From Salvelinus alpinus (taxonomy: Eukaryota > Chordata > Actinopteri > Salmoniformes > Salmonidae), in assembly GCF_045679555.1 (NCBI RefSeq), contig NC_092092.1:11780690-11844689 (forward strand): DNA of 64,000 nt, given 5' to 3'. The position numbers and the translations under genes are program-made. Each line of letters begins with the position of its first letter. The stretch's first letter is position 1. The notes under the pieces are model-generated. The model was not told the DNA's origin. It searched no databases and was given only the letters and a program-made list of their open reading frames with translations. Below are positions 49,522-63,397 of this stretch, one piece after another.

Positions 49522-49862
49522 GTGCTCTGGCTCTTCCCGCGCCTCAGCTGGCCACCCCCTGTGCCCCCCCCCCCCCCAAAAAAATATTGGGGTTGTCCTT
49601 GGGCTTTCTGTGGCCGCGAACCCTGGCGTCGTCGCTGTCCTCCATTATTACCTTCCGTCTGCCGCCAAGGAAGGGTTTCGCATCCACCCATCACTTCTTC
49701 CCATGTCCAAAACTCCTTTACCTTGTGGATACGCTTCTTGGTCCTCTTTTGGTGGGATATTCTGTCACGGTTGTCGTAAGAACGGGACCAAGGCGCAGCG
49801 GATGTTGAGTTCCACATATTTATTGCAAAGTGAAACTTAAAGAAAAAACAATAAACGAACAA
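49506..49862 (-). CDS. Family A ORF1: basic FWTWE protein (copy 2)
   Basis: Same product as 46975-47328 apart from the first residues, which are encoded in the diverged third LTR. Ends by overlapping ORF2 in a different frame after a G14 run (complement of 49564-49577). Confidence 0.45.
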   Translation of the reverse strand: MFVYCFFFKFHFAINMWNSTSAAPWSRSYDNRDRISHQKRTKKRIHKVKEFWTWEEVMGGCETLPWRQTEGNNGGQRRRQGSRPQKAQGQPQYFFGGGGGTGGGQLRRGKSQSTWSRR

Positions 49863-50062
49863 CTAAACGTGACTACGTGGTGCACATGCACAAACACAAA
49901 GCAATATCCCACAAACACAGGTGGGAAAAATAGCTACTTAAATATGATCCCCAATTAGAGACAACGATTACCAGTTGGGAATCATACAACACACCAACAT
50001 AGAAAAATGTAACTAGAACACAACATAGAAATAATAAACTAGAATACCCCCTAGTCACGACA
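49763..50062 (-). repeat. Family A LTR, 5' copy, with deletions
   Basis: 300 bp. It differs from the other two by loss of a 7-bp ATCAATA unit, several substitutions (CACATGCACAAACAC), loss of one hairpin arm (CCAGTTGGGAATC) and deletion near the end, closing ...GTCACGACA before ATCTG. Confidence 0.82.
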
Positions 50063-50067
50063 ATCTG

Positions 50068-52103
50068 AAGCTACATGTTCCCCTGGAAAACATGCATGAA
50101 GTCCCTATTTGACTGTAGTCTTATGACATAGCTGACTGCGAGTTACTGTAACAAGCCTACAGCCTGTACAGTAAGAAGGAGGCACACATTCTCTTCCCAA
50201 GTTTGCACGATGTGGCCAGGAGCTCTGACTTTGTTCCTACTGGAATACATTAACAAGTGAGATTATCCAGAGGCTAGCCTGTTTGAATTAGACGCCTTGA
50301 GAAAATACAGTTGTGTTTCATCAATATGAGACATGCACTGACCACCCTGCCTCTGATAACATCATAGAGTGATTTCGAAGCAATCTATAACACCTTTACT
50401 GTATAAAGATTTGTAAGGCATGTTTCCTGTGTTAGTCCCCCCAAATAGATATAATGTATATATTTTTATAAAATCCATAACAAACACAGCTTTCATAACT
50501 GAAAGTAAATCCCCAAATATCCTCTCATTACATGGCAGCAGAATCAGGAATGCACCTTACCTCTTCAATACTGTAGTTGCCAAGGAGACTACACTAAACA
50601 GGAACCCATACAGAACATGTTTACATTTGTATACAGACAGATACATTTATCAGTTTCTGGTATTCAATTTAGAGTTAGCGATGATAAAACAAAACATTTA
50701 AACATAAAATGGGACGGGAAAATATAAAATTGGGAAATATGGCATCATTTGGAATCATTTGGCATTAATTTTTAAGAATAAATGACTGGCAAACTATTGT
50801 TTAAGTTTGATAGAAAAATGTTATCCACTGATCTTCAAACAGTAGGTATTTCACATAGGGCACAGTATGTACAGTATGTAATCCTCAATTTATGTTTGTA
50901 ACAATAGAGGGGAACCTTGAATTTGTCCTAAATTTACAACACAAGACACAAGTTAACCTTGGGAAAATGCTTGCTTCTCATGAAAGGATGTCTGAAGATG
51001 AAAGTCTAAGTCCCAGGGCTAACCCTGCCAAGGCACAGGTACTTCAATTTACAATGATTGGAGAAGACATATCAGGTCAAATGCAGTCTTTTGGGACTCT
51101 GGAAAGACAACACACCACCCCACTTTCTCTAGTTCAGGAAACAAATGTGCATATACACACACATACACACTATACATCAGAGTAAGGAGACATTTCTTGT
51201 GTCTTGCTGCAGCCTTGTCATACCAAGCAACACGTACAAATCTGACCCAGATGGCTGTGCTGTTTAAGAGACACTGATTGAGCTGTAATGGAAGTCCCAG
51301 CCCACTCAAAGAAGACAAATAGGGAGAACCGGAGCCATATATTTACAGAGTTAGGCCAACTTTTAGAATGTTTTTATATTGTTCTAATTCTAGACATTAA
51401 TTTAGATAGTATTGTCTAAATATTCCTAATGTAATGTTAATGGGGAGCTAACATGGCTGCCATAAACTGTTGAAGTGTAATGTAAATGCGTCAATATGCA
51501 GAAACCGCATTGGCCCAGCTCTCTATATAAATGACTCTATAGGGAGAACCATGTATAACGTTGAATAAAGTAAACTGAATAACATTTTTATTAGATACAA
51601 TTTCACCAGCCTTGTGGACAGACTGTAAGCTGACCCTTTGAAAATAAACTGTAAGGCAAAGAAAAATTTAAAAAAATCCTATAGTTAACTCAAGGGAAAC
51701 ATTAATGTGAATTACGCAACAGAATTGACAATGGCTGTTGTTTTGTGGCCATTCATTTACATGTATTAATTAGATCACTGAGAAACCAATGTTAACCCTG
51801 AAAGTGCCAAAAATGTAAATTACTAAGCCCTTTTTTTTATCCAACTGAAATGTTTAGGACTTTGTCAAGCAACTAGTTATAGACAAAAAACACAATTTAT
51901 CATGATTTAATATCAAATAAAAAATAACCTCTCTTTTGTATGCTAGTGGTGTGCGGCTAAACTGAAAATGTAGACTCAATAGTAAATTTTGGTACAGAGT
52001 AAAGTATATAAAAAATAATTAGATATGGAGCCACTTCAGATCTGCCCTTAGGGTGTGTGGCAGCCACTATAACTACACAATTACTAAACAATTCTAGTCA
52101 GTG
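50068..52103. other. Stretch without recognisable genes or elements
   Basis: AT-rich. Short ORFs (for example 50892-51185) show no family resemblance; a brief AC-rich tract is at about 51152-51170. Nothing else supported. Confidence 0.4.
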
Positions 52104-52612
52104 GCTAGGTAACCATCCAACTGGCGATAGGTTTTCAATATTCCAAAATATGCATAAATAAAATATTCACATTTTCCCACCAGAGATGTGTTTCCATCAA
52201 ATTAACTTGTTTCAGATAAAAGTCTGTGCATGATGACGTAGTGCACATATAAAACTTTTGCGGTTCAATTTCCATGTACTGAATAAAAAATACAAGTTAA
52301 ATGGGGTTCCATCGCATTTTCAACTCTACTGATGGTTTTGTCACAAAATGTTTTGCTTTATATAGCGAATGTGCCACACTGGTCTGGGTACATGCACTCT
52401 AGTCAACAGCTCACAGACACAGTGCTGGTATAGCCTACATGATGAGATCATTTTGAACGAAAGAGCAATATTACTTTTAATTGTCAAACGGCAGCCAAGC
52501 ATCGATCATCATGTCACCAGAATAAGATATTTCACCACTCTGTGAAATTCATAACTTATAATAAACGGCTAGGTGTAATAAACTGCATGTTTCCCGAGTT
52601 GTAGTGGGAGGA

Positions 52613-54231
52613 CCAGGGTTGGGTAGGTTACTTTCTAAATGTAATCTGTTACAGTTACTAGTTACCTGTCCAAAATTGTAATTAGTAACGTAACTTTTGG
52701 ATTACCCAAACTCGGTAATGTAATCTGATTACATTCAGTTACTTTTCGATTACTTTCCCCTTAAGAGGCATTAGAAGAAGACAAAAATGTATGTTACCAA
52801 TTGAACGACATCTATTGCAGGATGAATTAATGTTAAAGTTTAGCTGGCCATATATGGATGTTAGATTTTACTTTATGGGTTGGTTGTGTATGCTTCTTCT
52901 AACCCATCGCTTTCTACTACATATAATAATACGATTAATGTTACGATCGTTTAAAGATGGATTGGACCAAGGTGCAGCGTGGTAGGCATACATCATAAAT
53001 TTATTAAATGAACACCAAAAACAAGAAAGAATAAATGACACGTAAAGTTTTGTAGCGCTAACACAGCAACTAACCAAAAACAAGATCCCACAAACTAAAG
53101 GTGGAAAAAAGGCTGCCTAAGTATGATCCCCAATCAGAGACAACGATAGACAGCTGCCTCTAGTTGGGAACCATACCCGGCCAACAAAGAAATAGAAAAA
53201 CTAGAATGCCCACCCAAATCACACCCCGACCTAACCAAATAGAGAAATAAAAAGACTCTCTAAGGTCAGGGCGTGACAATTAAATGATATCTTTACATTA
53301 ATATATATAATTTATAAGTCCAAAAATGGATGTAACAACTACAGATTGCCCCTCTAAGTCTATCAAAAGTGTGCTAGTTTGAGCATGTGTCCATTAGGCC
53401 TATGGATGCATTTTTTTATCAGCATGAATTAGACTGAGCAATAAAAGCCCCACTTTTATTCCATAGGCTGGGATCCGCACTATGAAGCTGTTGCAAGAGC
53501 ACACTTTTCACTGGCTGTCCACTGGTTTAAAAAAAAAAAGATTGATAGACAGCTTAAATTTCTTGAATTCAACCGTTATTGGGTTCATATACACATTTAG
53601 ATTTGTGAACAGCAATCCACAACAACCACAATCCGTAAGGCTCAAATAGCTAAATGAGAGAGCAGCAGTGTAATTCACATCAATGTGCTATGTAGATATC
53701 AATAATAAGTGATATCCATATCGCCGTAGACTACACCACTGCTGTCATCCTTACCTCCAAGCGTTTATTCAAGTTGGATAATCTTTGGATGCCAACAGCA
53801 GTCGCACCATTGGAAGACATAGCTTGGACTGTAGCCTACAAAAGCCTATTCCTGCTCTTTTCCCGTGAGCCATCAAACACATTTGGTGTGTCATCATAGT
53901 GGTCTCTGACTTGTGGTCAGACTCGCTCAGGTGGAACAAACTTAAACTTGTGCCTTTTTTCAATGCTGATTTGAATGTCATTGAGAAAACAGAGAACTGT
54001 TAAAGATTTTCTTTTCGCAAACACCTTTTCTCAATTTAAAAGTAATCCTCGATGTAATCATCTAGTTTTTCAAAAGTATCTGTAATCTGATAACAATATT
54101 TTTGCTTGTAACGTAACCGGTTACAGTTACCGTTTTTTGTAATCTCTTACGTGTAACGGATTACTTGTAATCCGTTAATTACTTGTGTAATTACTTGTGA
54201 TTACTCGTAATCCATTACTCCCCAACCCTGG
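52613..54231. mobile_element. Non-autonomous DNA element with CCAGGGTTGGG ends
   Basis: Left CCAGGGTTGGGTAGGTTACT and right CCCCAACCCTGG are inverted. The sub-terminal parts are rich in GTAAT/ATTAC motifs (GTAATCTGATTACATT; TAATCCGTTAATTACTTG). Flanks GGAGG/GGAGA suggest a short target duplication. It interrupts the left inverted arm of the composite and is itself interrupted by a solo LTR. Confidence 0.68.
52939..53278 (-). mobile_element. Solo LTR (family C) with 5-bp duplication ATTAA
   Basis: TGTTACGATCG ... GGTCAGGGCGTGACA, 340 bp, flanked by ATTAA at 52934-52938 and 53279-53283. It shares with family A the layout GATCCCCAATCAGAG ... CTCTAGTTGGGAAC (hairpin 53123-53174) and AATAAA on the - strand (near 52997). 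No internal region remains. Confidence 0.85.
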
Positions 54232-54291
54232 GGAGAACTACACAACATGTCATCTCGTGACTCCAAGTTATCTTCGATATGATGGTTACTA

Positions 54292-56080
<1,789 letters not shown>

Positions 56081-56372
56081 TATATCTATATTTGCACATA
56101 AAAGTGTTTCCACCACCATTTCTCACATTAATACATTTTACCGACCAAATCTCACCTTGTCTACCATATTTTGTTTGTCGACATTCTTAAAATTTTACAG
56201 ACAAATTTGCTGTTTCCATCAGGCATTGCATGACATGTTTTATCCGACGTGTACTTTACTCGCATAAAAAGGTTGGAAACCTGATTAACCTGCAATTGGA
56301 ACTGGATTGATAGCACATAGCATTCCAAATGTAGAGCTAAAAGTCTGATGGCACCAGTGCCCATATCACGTT

Positions 56373-57721
56373 CAGCACCAGTCAAAAGTTTGGACACACC
56401 TACTCGCTCCAGGGGTTATCTTTATTTTGACTGATTTCTACATTGTTGAATAATAGTGAAGACATCCAAGCTATGAAATAACGCATACTGTACGGATTCA
56501 CGTAGTAACCAAAGAAGTGTTAAACAAATCAAAATAAATGTGTGGAATTTCTTTCCTTCTTAATGCGTTTGAGCCAATCTGTTGTGTTGGGACAAGGTAG
56601 AGGTGGTATACAGAAGATCGCCTTATTTGGTGAAAGACCAAGTCCATATTATGGCAAGAACAGCTCAAATAAGCAAAGAGAAATGACAGTCCATCATTAC
56701 TTTAAGACATGAAGGTCAGTCAATGCGAACATTTCAAGAATTTTGAAAGTTTCTTCAAGTGCAGTTGCAAAAACCATCAAGCGCTGTGATGAAACTGGCT
56801 CTCATGACGGCCGCCACAGGAAAGGAAGACCCAGAGTTACTTCTGATACAGAGGATAAGTTCATTAGAGTTACCAGCCTCAGAAATTACAACCCAAATAA
56901 ATGCTTCACAGAGTTGAGGTAACAGATACATCTAAACATCAACTGTTCAGAGGAGACTGTGTGAATCAGACCTTCATAGTCGAAATTCTGCAAAGAAACC
57001 ACTACTAAAGGACACCAATAATAAGAAGAGACATGCTTGGGCCAAGAAACATGAGCAATGGACATTAGACTAGTAGAAATATGTCCTTTGGTCTTATGAG
57101 TCCAAATTTGAGATTTTTGGTTCCAACCGCTGTGTCTTTGTGAGACGCAGAGTAGGTGAACGGATGATCTCTGCATGTTTAGTTCCCACAATGAAGCATG
57201 AAGGAGGAGGTGTGATGGTGTGGGGGTGCTTTGCTGGTGACACTGTCAGTGATTTACTTAGAATTCAGGGCACACTTAACCAGCATGGCTACCACAGCAT
57301 TCTGCAGCGATGCGGCATCCAATCTGGTTTGCACTTAGTGGGACAATCATTTGTTTTTCAACATGACAATGACCCAACACACCTCCAGGCTGTGTAAGGG
57401 CTATTTGACCAAGAAGGAGAGTGATGAAGTGCTGCATCAGATGACCTTGCCAATTGAGATGGTTTGGGATGAGTTGGACCGCAGAGTGAAGGAAAAGCAG
57501 CCAACAAGTGCTCAGCATGTGTGGGAACTCCTTCAAGACTGTTAGAAAAGCAAAACAATGACAAGAATGTGCAAAGCTGTCATCAAGGCAAAGGGTGGCT
57601 ACTTTGAAGAATCTAAAATGTGAAATATATTTTGATTTGTTTAACACTTTTTTGATTACTACATGATTCCATATGTGTTATTTCATAGTGTTGATGTCTT
57701 CACTATTATTCTGCAATGTGG
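56373..57721 (+). mobile_element. Tc1-like transposon, second family, right end lost
   Basis: Starts CAGCACCAGTCAAAAGTTTG. The + strand transposase includes helix-turn-helix text near 56700-56870 ([13 protein letters not shown], [10 protein letters not shown]) and 57140-57397 ([33 protein letters not shown]) plus 57351-57545 ([20 protein letters not shown]), in shifted frames. The usual SPDLNP segment has a short deletion. It stops at CTGCAATGTGG without the terminal repeat. Confidence 0.82.
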
Positions 57722-59029
57722 AATTTAAAAACCATTTCTTTTGTTGGAAAAGATAAATACAATAATGTGTATTTTTGCCATAATTTCCCATTTAGGGTCA
57801 GAAATTCCCCCTGTTGGTGCTTTTAGGGGTCTAAATAGCCTATGTTTCCGCTTTTAGGGTTAAGGATATTTGATTTGTTTCATGAGCTTACCTCTAAATT
57901 ACTTTCATAAACCCCTCAAGGTGTTGTTATCCTCTTTCCCCCTTATTATTCTTTGTAACACGTTCCACCTTCTATAGAGTGGATATTATACATGTTGAGA
58001 CATTTGATAACAGTTGTTTAATATGCAGACCTAAGCTTGTCACCTACCTTCTTGCCTTTGGGACGACTCCCATTGTTAGTGCGGAGACATGAGCAACTCG
58101 TCATTGTATAGCCAACAGATCTCGGACTAATGCTGCATTCACTTGCACTCTGAAATTTCCGACATGTTAACTGATATTATTTTTACACGTACCGCAGCCC
58201 AACCAAACAGGAAATCGGAAATGTCAGAGTTCCCGAGTAGCATATGAACGTGGTATAAGGTAACACTGACATCATCTTTTAGGGTGTGGTAATGAGGTGA
58301 CCATTAATGGTTGTAATTGAGATCAGCCGCGTGGGTGAATTTAGCACATATTGATGGTTTAAGGAGACATCAGCTGGCGTTAATCTTGTGCCATCGATGG
58401 TTGCAATAGGCCCCTTGTTATTTGATTATATTCCAATAGGCTACATTTTGCCAAGCCATTGTCACAAATTGAAAGTTGTGAAAACCATTAATAAGCTACT
58501 GTTTGTGTTTCCCTGAGCTGATTTGGGCCATCCGTTGATTGACAGATGTTTACCTACTGTAGAATGGTAAACTTTCCTCCAGTGTGGACGCTCGCCCATG
58601 TTTTATAGTTAGGCTGTGTATAATTTGCAGAGGAATGTATGGTACTGAAAATCTGTACTTAAAGCGGCTATCAGCAGTAGAAACAATAACAAAGTGCTCT
58701 CTCAGCCCCTGTTTCGGTATAAAGCTGAGGAATGGGGCTGGAGAAATGTAACCATTCAAATTCATAGACAGAGCTATTGATGCAAGGACTGACCATCCAT
58801 GATATCACAATTATAGTTTTAACCATGTTTTGAGGCTATATAGTGTTTAATTTGCTTACAAACAGAAAAATACCTAAGTACTAGTCACACATTTAGTTTG
58901 GTAATTTTGACACCTTATTGTAAACTGTGACAGCAAATAAAAAGGACAGTTTAGTGCAAGTGATTTGACATTCATTGTTTAATTTAAGCCTGCCAGCCAG
59001 CACCATCTTGCAGATGTCCTCCAGCACAG
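57722..59029. other. Interior of the inverted-arm composite, nothing recognised
   Basis: No intact ORF, exon or repeat end found. Some text may belong to the original element between its arms. Confidence 0.35.
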
Positions 59030-59741
59030 CTAAAATATTGATATAATAACCATCAGATGGAAATAAACGGAGTCACGCAATGATATGGTGTGGTCCTCTC
59101 ACTACGACTCGGGAAACCATGCAGTTTACTAGGCTACAGATGAAATAAGTTCTGATGAACTTCACAGAGTGGTGAAAGTGCACGATAATATTGATGCTCC
59201 TTTCAAAACAATATCGAGGGTCTTATTCTGGTGACATGATGTTCGACAAATGCTTGACTGCTGTTTGACAAATACAAATATTTTTGCTCTTGTCCATGAT
59301 CAACTCATTATATAGACTAGCTTACCCGTCCGTATTGTATCTACAAGCTGTCGGCTAGAGCACACGTGCCAAGACCAGAGTAGACACATTTGCTATTTAA
59401 TGCAACAGTTTTTGTGACAAAACTATCCATCGGGTTGAAAATGCGATAGACACACATTGAACTTTAGATTTTTATACCGGTACATGAAATGTAAGCGAAA
59501 AAGTACATTTTGTGTGGATTATGTCACCACGCGCTGATTTTTATCCGCAACATGTCTATTTGGTGTAAACACCCTTGATGGGAAAAGGCACATGTTTTCT
59601 TTACGCGGATTCTAGAATATTCACATGAAAATCTGTCGCCAATTGGATCGAAACCTAGCTGCTGTGCACAATTTCATAAAAAGGTCAATGGTAACTGAGA
59701 CATTTGAATCATTTTACAATTACAATAACATTAGAACGCCA

Positions 59742-60292
59742 GGCAGCCCTGAGGTTAAGAGGTTGATCTGGTAACCGAAAGGTTGCTGGTTTGAATCCCC
59801 AAGCTGACTAGGGGAAAAATCTGTCGATGTGCCCTCTGTAATGCTCGTCGTTAGGAGAAAGAGAGGAGGACCAAACTGCAGCGTGGTGAGTATTCATATT
59901 CCTTTGAATGAAAACCGAAATACTCGAACAAAACAACAAAATAACAATAAACGATAATAACACAAAACGAAACAGTCCTGTCTGGTGACAAAGACACAGG
60001 AAACAATCACCCACAACCCACAATGACAAAACAGGCTACCTAAATATGGCTCCCAATCAGAGACAACAACTGACACCTGCCTCTGATTGAGAACCATATC
60101 AGGCCAAACACATAGAAACAGACAAACTACAACATAGAATGCCCACTCACATCACACGATGACCAAACAAAACATAGAACCATACAAAGCAAACTATGGT
60201 CAGGGCGTGACACCCTCGAGCAAGGCACTTAACTCTAATTGCTCCTGTAATGGATAAGAGCGTCTGCTAAATGACTAAAATGTCAAATGTAA
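59742..60292 (+). repeat. tRNA-derived SINE interrupted by a solo LTR
   Basis: The left half 59742-59836 carries GTAACCGAAAGGTTGCTGGT and TTTGAATCCCC (B box), then CTGTCGATGTGCCCTC. The right half 60213-60292 resumes CCCTCGAGCAAGGCACTTAA ... GGATAAGAGCGTCTGCTAAATG. The repeated CCCTC is the target duplication of the LTR. Same family as 855-995. Confidence 0.82.
59837..60212 (-). mobile_element. Solo LTR (family D) with 5-bp duplication CCCTC
   Basis: TGTAATGCTCG ... GGTCAGGGCGTGACA, 376 bp, bounded by CCCTC at 59832-59836 and 60213-60217, splitting a SINE. Contains the shared hairpin (60046-60097) and a TATTTAGG box beside it on the - strand. Confidence 0.86.
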
Positions 60293-60723
60293 TTTCACAA
60301 TATAATTTCATGTACATGTGATGGTGAATGCCTACTAAAAAGATTTACACCATGTTTCACTCAAAATGAAAAATCAAGGAGGATCAGGCAAGCGTACAAA
60401 AGTCAAATAACCATGAATATAGAAATGTCACTATCAATCCGGTTACTAGTATGCAAATCAGGCACATTTCAACGTGTAATTAAACATCAAGGTAGGTATT
60501 CAGGTCAGCATCATATAAGTAGCCTAACAGATAATCAAAAGGCCTAATAGAATATCAATTGCCATAGTCAACTCAATCATCTTTTTCCAGCCAAGGTAGG
60601 ATTTACTGGTCATGTCTGAATGGGATTTTGATGACAAGGTGCCTAGTTAGCCAATAAGCAGAGATAATATGGAGAGCTAAAAACAGGTAGTTAGCGACCT
60701 AGCCATTTAATTTGCACTCACCC

Positions 60724-61217
60724 TGTAACGGCTGTCGCTCTCCTCATCCTCGGATGAGGTGAGGAGAGAAGGATCTTCAGACCAAAATGCAGCTTGAGGG
60801 AAATAAGCCATCTTTATTATAAATACGACGATGGCAACACGAAAACACAAACACTTTCAAATTTACAAAATAACAAAACGACGTATACGAAACCTGAACA
60901 TAAACTTACATAACTAATACGTAACACTTACGGACAGGAAACATACTACATCGAAACACACGAACAACCGAAACAATCCCGTATGGTGTAAGACATAACA
61001 CAGACACAGGAGACAATCACCCACAACGAACACTGTGACAACGCCTACCTAAATATGACTCTTAATTAGAGGAACGCCAAACACCTGCCTCTAATTAAGA
61101 GCCATACCAGGTAACCCAAAACCAACACAGAAACAGAAAACATAGAATGCCCACCCAACCTCACGTCCTGACCAATTAACACACAAAAACTAACAGAAAT
61201 AGGTCAGGAACGTGACA
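60724..61217 (-). repeat. Family B LTR, 3' copy
   Basis: Starts TGTAACGG and ends GTGACA. Holds the shared hairpin (61055-61105, arms ATGACTCTTAATTAGAG and CTCTAATTAAGAGCCAT) and ATAATAAAG polyadenylation-type text on the - strand near 60815. Confidence 0.82.
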
Positions 61218-63397
61218 GTACCCCCCCCACAAGGTGCGAACTCCGGACGCACCAGCACAAAGTCTAGGGGAGGGTCTGGGTGGGCATCTAACCACGGTGG
61301 TGGCTCAGGCTCCGGGCGCGGTTCCCACCCCACCATAATCCATCCTAGCCCCCTCCCTTCAAGAATGTCCACCCTCTTACTTCCCCCACAAAATCCTCCT
61401 AATAACATATCTAATAATGACAATACCGGGACAGAGAGATAAACCAAGACAGAGGGATAGATAAGACTATAGAGGTAGATAAAGATAGAGAGGGAGATCA
61501 GGATAGAGGAGCAACTCCGGACTGAAAGGCAGCTCCGGACAGAGAGACAGCTCTGGACTGATGGGCAGTTCTGGGTATCTAGCCTTTTCAGGCTGAAGGG
61601 CAGCTCATGGCTGACTGACGACTCTCGACGCTCATGGCAGGCTGACGGCTCTCGACGCTCATGGCAGGCTGACGGCTCTCGACGCTCATGGCAGGCTGAC
61701 GGCTCTCGACGCTCATGGCAGGCTGACGGCTCTCGACGCTCCTGTCTGGCTGACGGCTCTGTAGGCTCATGGCAGACGGGCGGCTTTGCAGGCTCATGGC
61801 AGGCTGACGGCTCTCGACGCTCATGGCAGGCTGACGGCTCTCGACGCTCATGGCTCTCTGACGGCTCTCGACGCTCATGGCTCTCTGACGGCTCTGGCTG
61901 CTCATGGCTCTCTGACGGCTCTAGCTGCTCATGGCTCTCTGACGGCTCTGGCTGCTCATGGCTCTCTGACGGCTCTGGCTGCTCATGGCTCTCTGACGGC
62001 TCTGGCTGCTCATGGCTCTCTGACGGCTCTGGCAGATCCTGTCTGATTGGCGGCTCTGGCAGATCCTGTCTGGTTTGCGGCTCTGGCAGATCCTGTCTGG
62101 TTGGCGGCTCTGGCAGATCCTGTCTGGTTGGCGGCTCTGGCAGATCCTGTCTGGTTGGCGGCTCTGGCAGATCCTGTCTGGCGGGTGGCTCTAGCGGCTC
62201 CTGTCTGGCTGACGGCTCTAGCGGCTCCTGTCTGGCGGATGGCTCTGTAGGCTCATGGCAGACGGGCGGCTTTGCAGGCTCATGGCAGACGGGCGGCTTT
62301 GCAGGCTCCTGGCAGACGGATGGCTCAGACGGCGCTGGGGAGACGGATGGCTCAGATGGCGCTGGGGAGACGGATGGCTCAGATGGCGCTGGGGAGACGG
62401 ATGGCTCAGATGGCGCTGGGGAGACGGATGGCTCAGATGGCGCTGGGGAGACGGATGGCTCTGGCCGGATACGGTACACTGTAGACCTGGTGCGTGGTGC
62501 CGGAACTGGAGGCACCGTGCTAATGACAAGCACCTTCCTACTAGTGCGGGGAGCAGGGACAGGGCACACTGTATTCTCAAAGCCTACTCTACCCCTGATG
62601 CGTGGTACCGGCACTGGTGACGCCGGGCTGAGGACAAGCACATCAGGATTAGTAGGGGGAGAATATACAGTGTGTACAGGGCTCTGGAGACGCACTGGTA
62701 GCTTAGTGCGTGGGGCCGGAACTGGAGGCACCGTGCTAATGATAAGCACCTTCCTACTAGTGCGGGGAGCAGGGACAGGGCACACTGTATTCTCAAAGCC
62801 TACTCTACCCCTGATGCGTGGTACCGGCACTGGTGACGCCGGGCTGAGGGCAAGCACATCAGGATTAGTAGGGGGAGAAGAAACAGTGTGTACAGGGCTC
62901 TGGAGACGCACTGGTAGCTTAGTGCGTGGGGCCGGAACTGGAGGCACCGGGCTAGATACACGCACTACAGGGAGAGTGCGTGGAGGAGGAACAGGGCTCA
63001 GGATACGCACTGGTAGCCTAGTGCGTAGTGTAGACACTGTAGGTACTAGGCTGGGGCGGGGAGGTGGTGCCGGAAATACCGGACCGTGGAGGCGTACTGG
63101 CACTCTTGAGCATTGAGCTTGCCCAACCTTACCTGGTTGAATACTCCCGGTTGCCCGACCAGTGCGGGGAGGTGGAATAACCCGCACCGGGCTATGTAGG
63201 CGAACCGGGGAAACCATGCGTAAGGCAGGTGCCATGTATGCCGGCCCGAGGAGACGCACTGGAGACCAGACGCGTTGAGCCGGCCTCATGACACCTGGCT
63301 CAATACTCAATCTAGCCCTACCAGTGCGGGGAGGTGGAATAACCCGCACTGGGCTATGCACTGTACAGGAGACACCGTGCGCTCTACTGCGTAACAC
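61190..63397 (-). CDS. Family B ORF2: proline-rich nonapeptide-repeat protein
   Basis: A 735-codon frame. The first half has degenerate blocks SPVRVIPPPRTGR and SPVPPVPAPRTKLPVRLQSP, with a long near-duplicate (PPTNPDVLALSPASPVPVP ... RTSRKVLIISTVPPVPAPRT twice). The second half has successive nine-residue arrays (SEPSVSPAP, LPEPPTRQD, QPEPSESHE, RREPSACHE; 27-bp DNA period), then LSVRSC units and a hydrophobic segment (ISLSIFIYLYSLIYPSVLVY). It ends in the LTR. No known domain recognised; same plan as family A ORF2. The repeat array is open on the + strand too (61786-62250), an effect of the period. Confidence 0.58.
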   Translation of the reverse strand: MLRSRAHGVSCTVHSPVRVIPPPRTGRARLSIEPGVMRPAQRVWSPVRLLGPAYMAPALRMVSPVRLHSPVRVIPPPRTGRATGSIQPGKVGQAQCSRVPVRLHGPVFPAPPPRPSLVPTVSTLRTRLPVRILSPVPPPRTLPVVRVSSPVPPVPAPRTKLPVRLQSPVHTVSSPPTNPDVLALSPASPVPVPRIRGRVGFENTVCPVPAPRTSRKVLIISTVPPVPAPRTKLPVRLQSPVHTVYSPPTNPDVLVLSPASPVPVPRIRGRVGFENTVCPVPAPRTSRKVLVISTVPPVPAPRTRSTVYRIRPEPSVSPAPSEPSVSPAPSEPSVSPAPSEPSVSPAPSEPSVSPAPSEPSVCQEPAKPPVCHEPAKPPVCHEPTEPSARQEPLEPSARQEPLEPPARQDLPEPPTRQDLPEPPTRQDLPEPPTRQDLPEPQTRQDLPEPPIRQDLPEPSESHEQPEPSESHEQPEPSESHEQPEPSESHEQLEPSESHEQPEPSESHERREPSESHERREPSACHERREPSACHEPAKPPVCHEPTEPSARQERREPSACHERREPSACHERREPSACHERREPSACHERRESSVSHELPFSLKRLDTQNCPSVQSCLSVRSCLSVRSCSSILISLSIFIYLYSLIYPSVLVYLSVPVLSLLDMLLGGFCGGSKRVDILEGRGLGWIMVGWEPRPEPEPPPWLDAHPDPPLDFVLVRPEFAPCGGGTVTFLTYFC

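Larger units (their letters stand above)
44701..50062 (-). mobile_element. Tandem LTR retroelement array, family A: three LTRs and two internal regions
   Basis: LTRs at 44701-45070, 47232-47601 and 49763-50062 (the last with internal deletions) start TGTCACGG and end in CA. Internal regions are 45071-47231 and 47602-49762. The whole array is flanked by one 5-bp duplication, ATCTG (44696-44700 and 50063-50067). The unit period is 2531 bp. Sense is the - strand: a TATTTAAG promoter-like box, an AATAAA before the LTR end (complement near 44756), and a G15 polypurine tract followed by TAC next to the 3' LTR. No reverse transcriptase, protease or integrase is present, so the element is non-autonomous. 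Confidence 0.85.

Noticed and set aside
50892..51185. 97-codon ORF as a small host gene
   Set aside because: No splice context, no domain, and it ends in an AC-rich simple repeat.
61786..62250. CRISPR-like regular repeats in the 61.6-62.5 kb region
   Set aside because: Head-to-tail 27-bp coding minisatellite without spacers, in a vertebrate LTR element.
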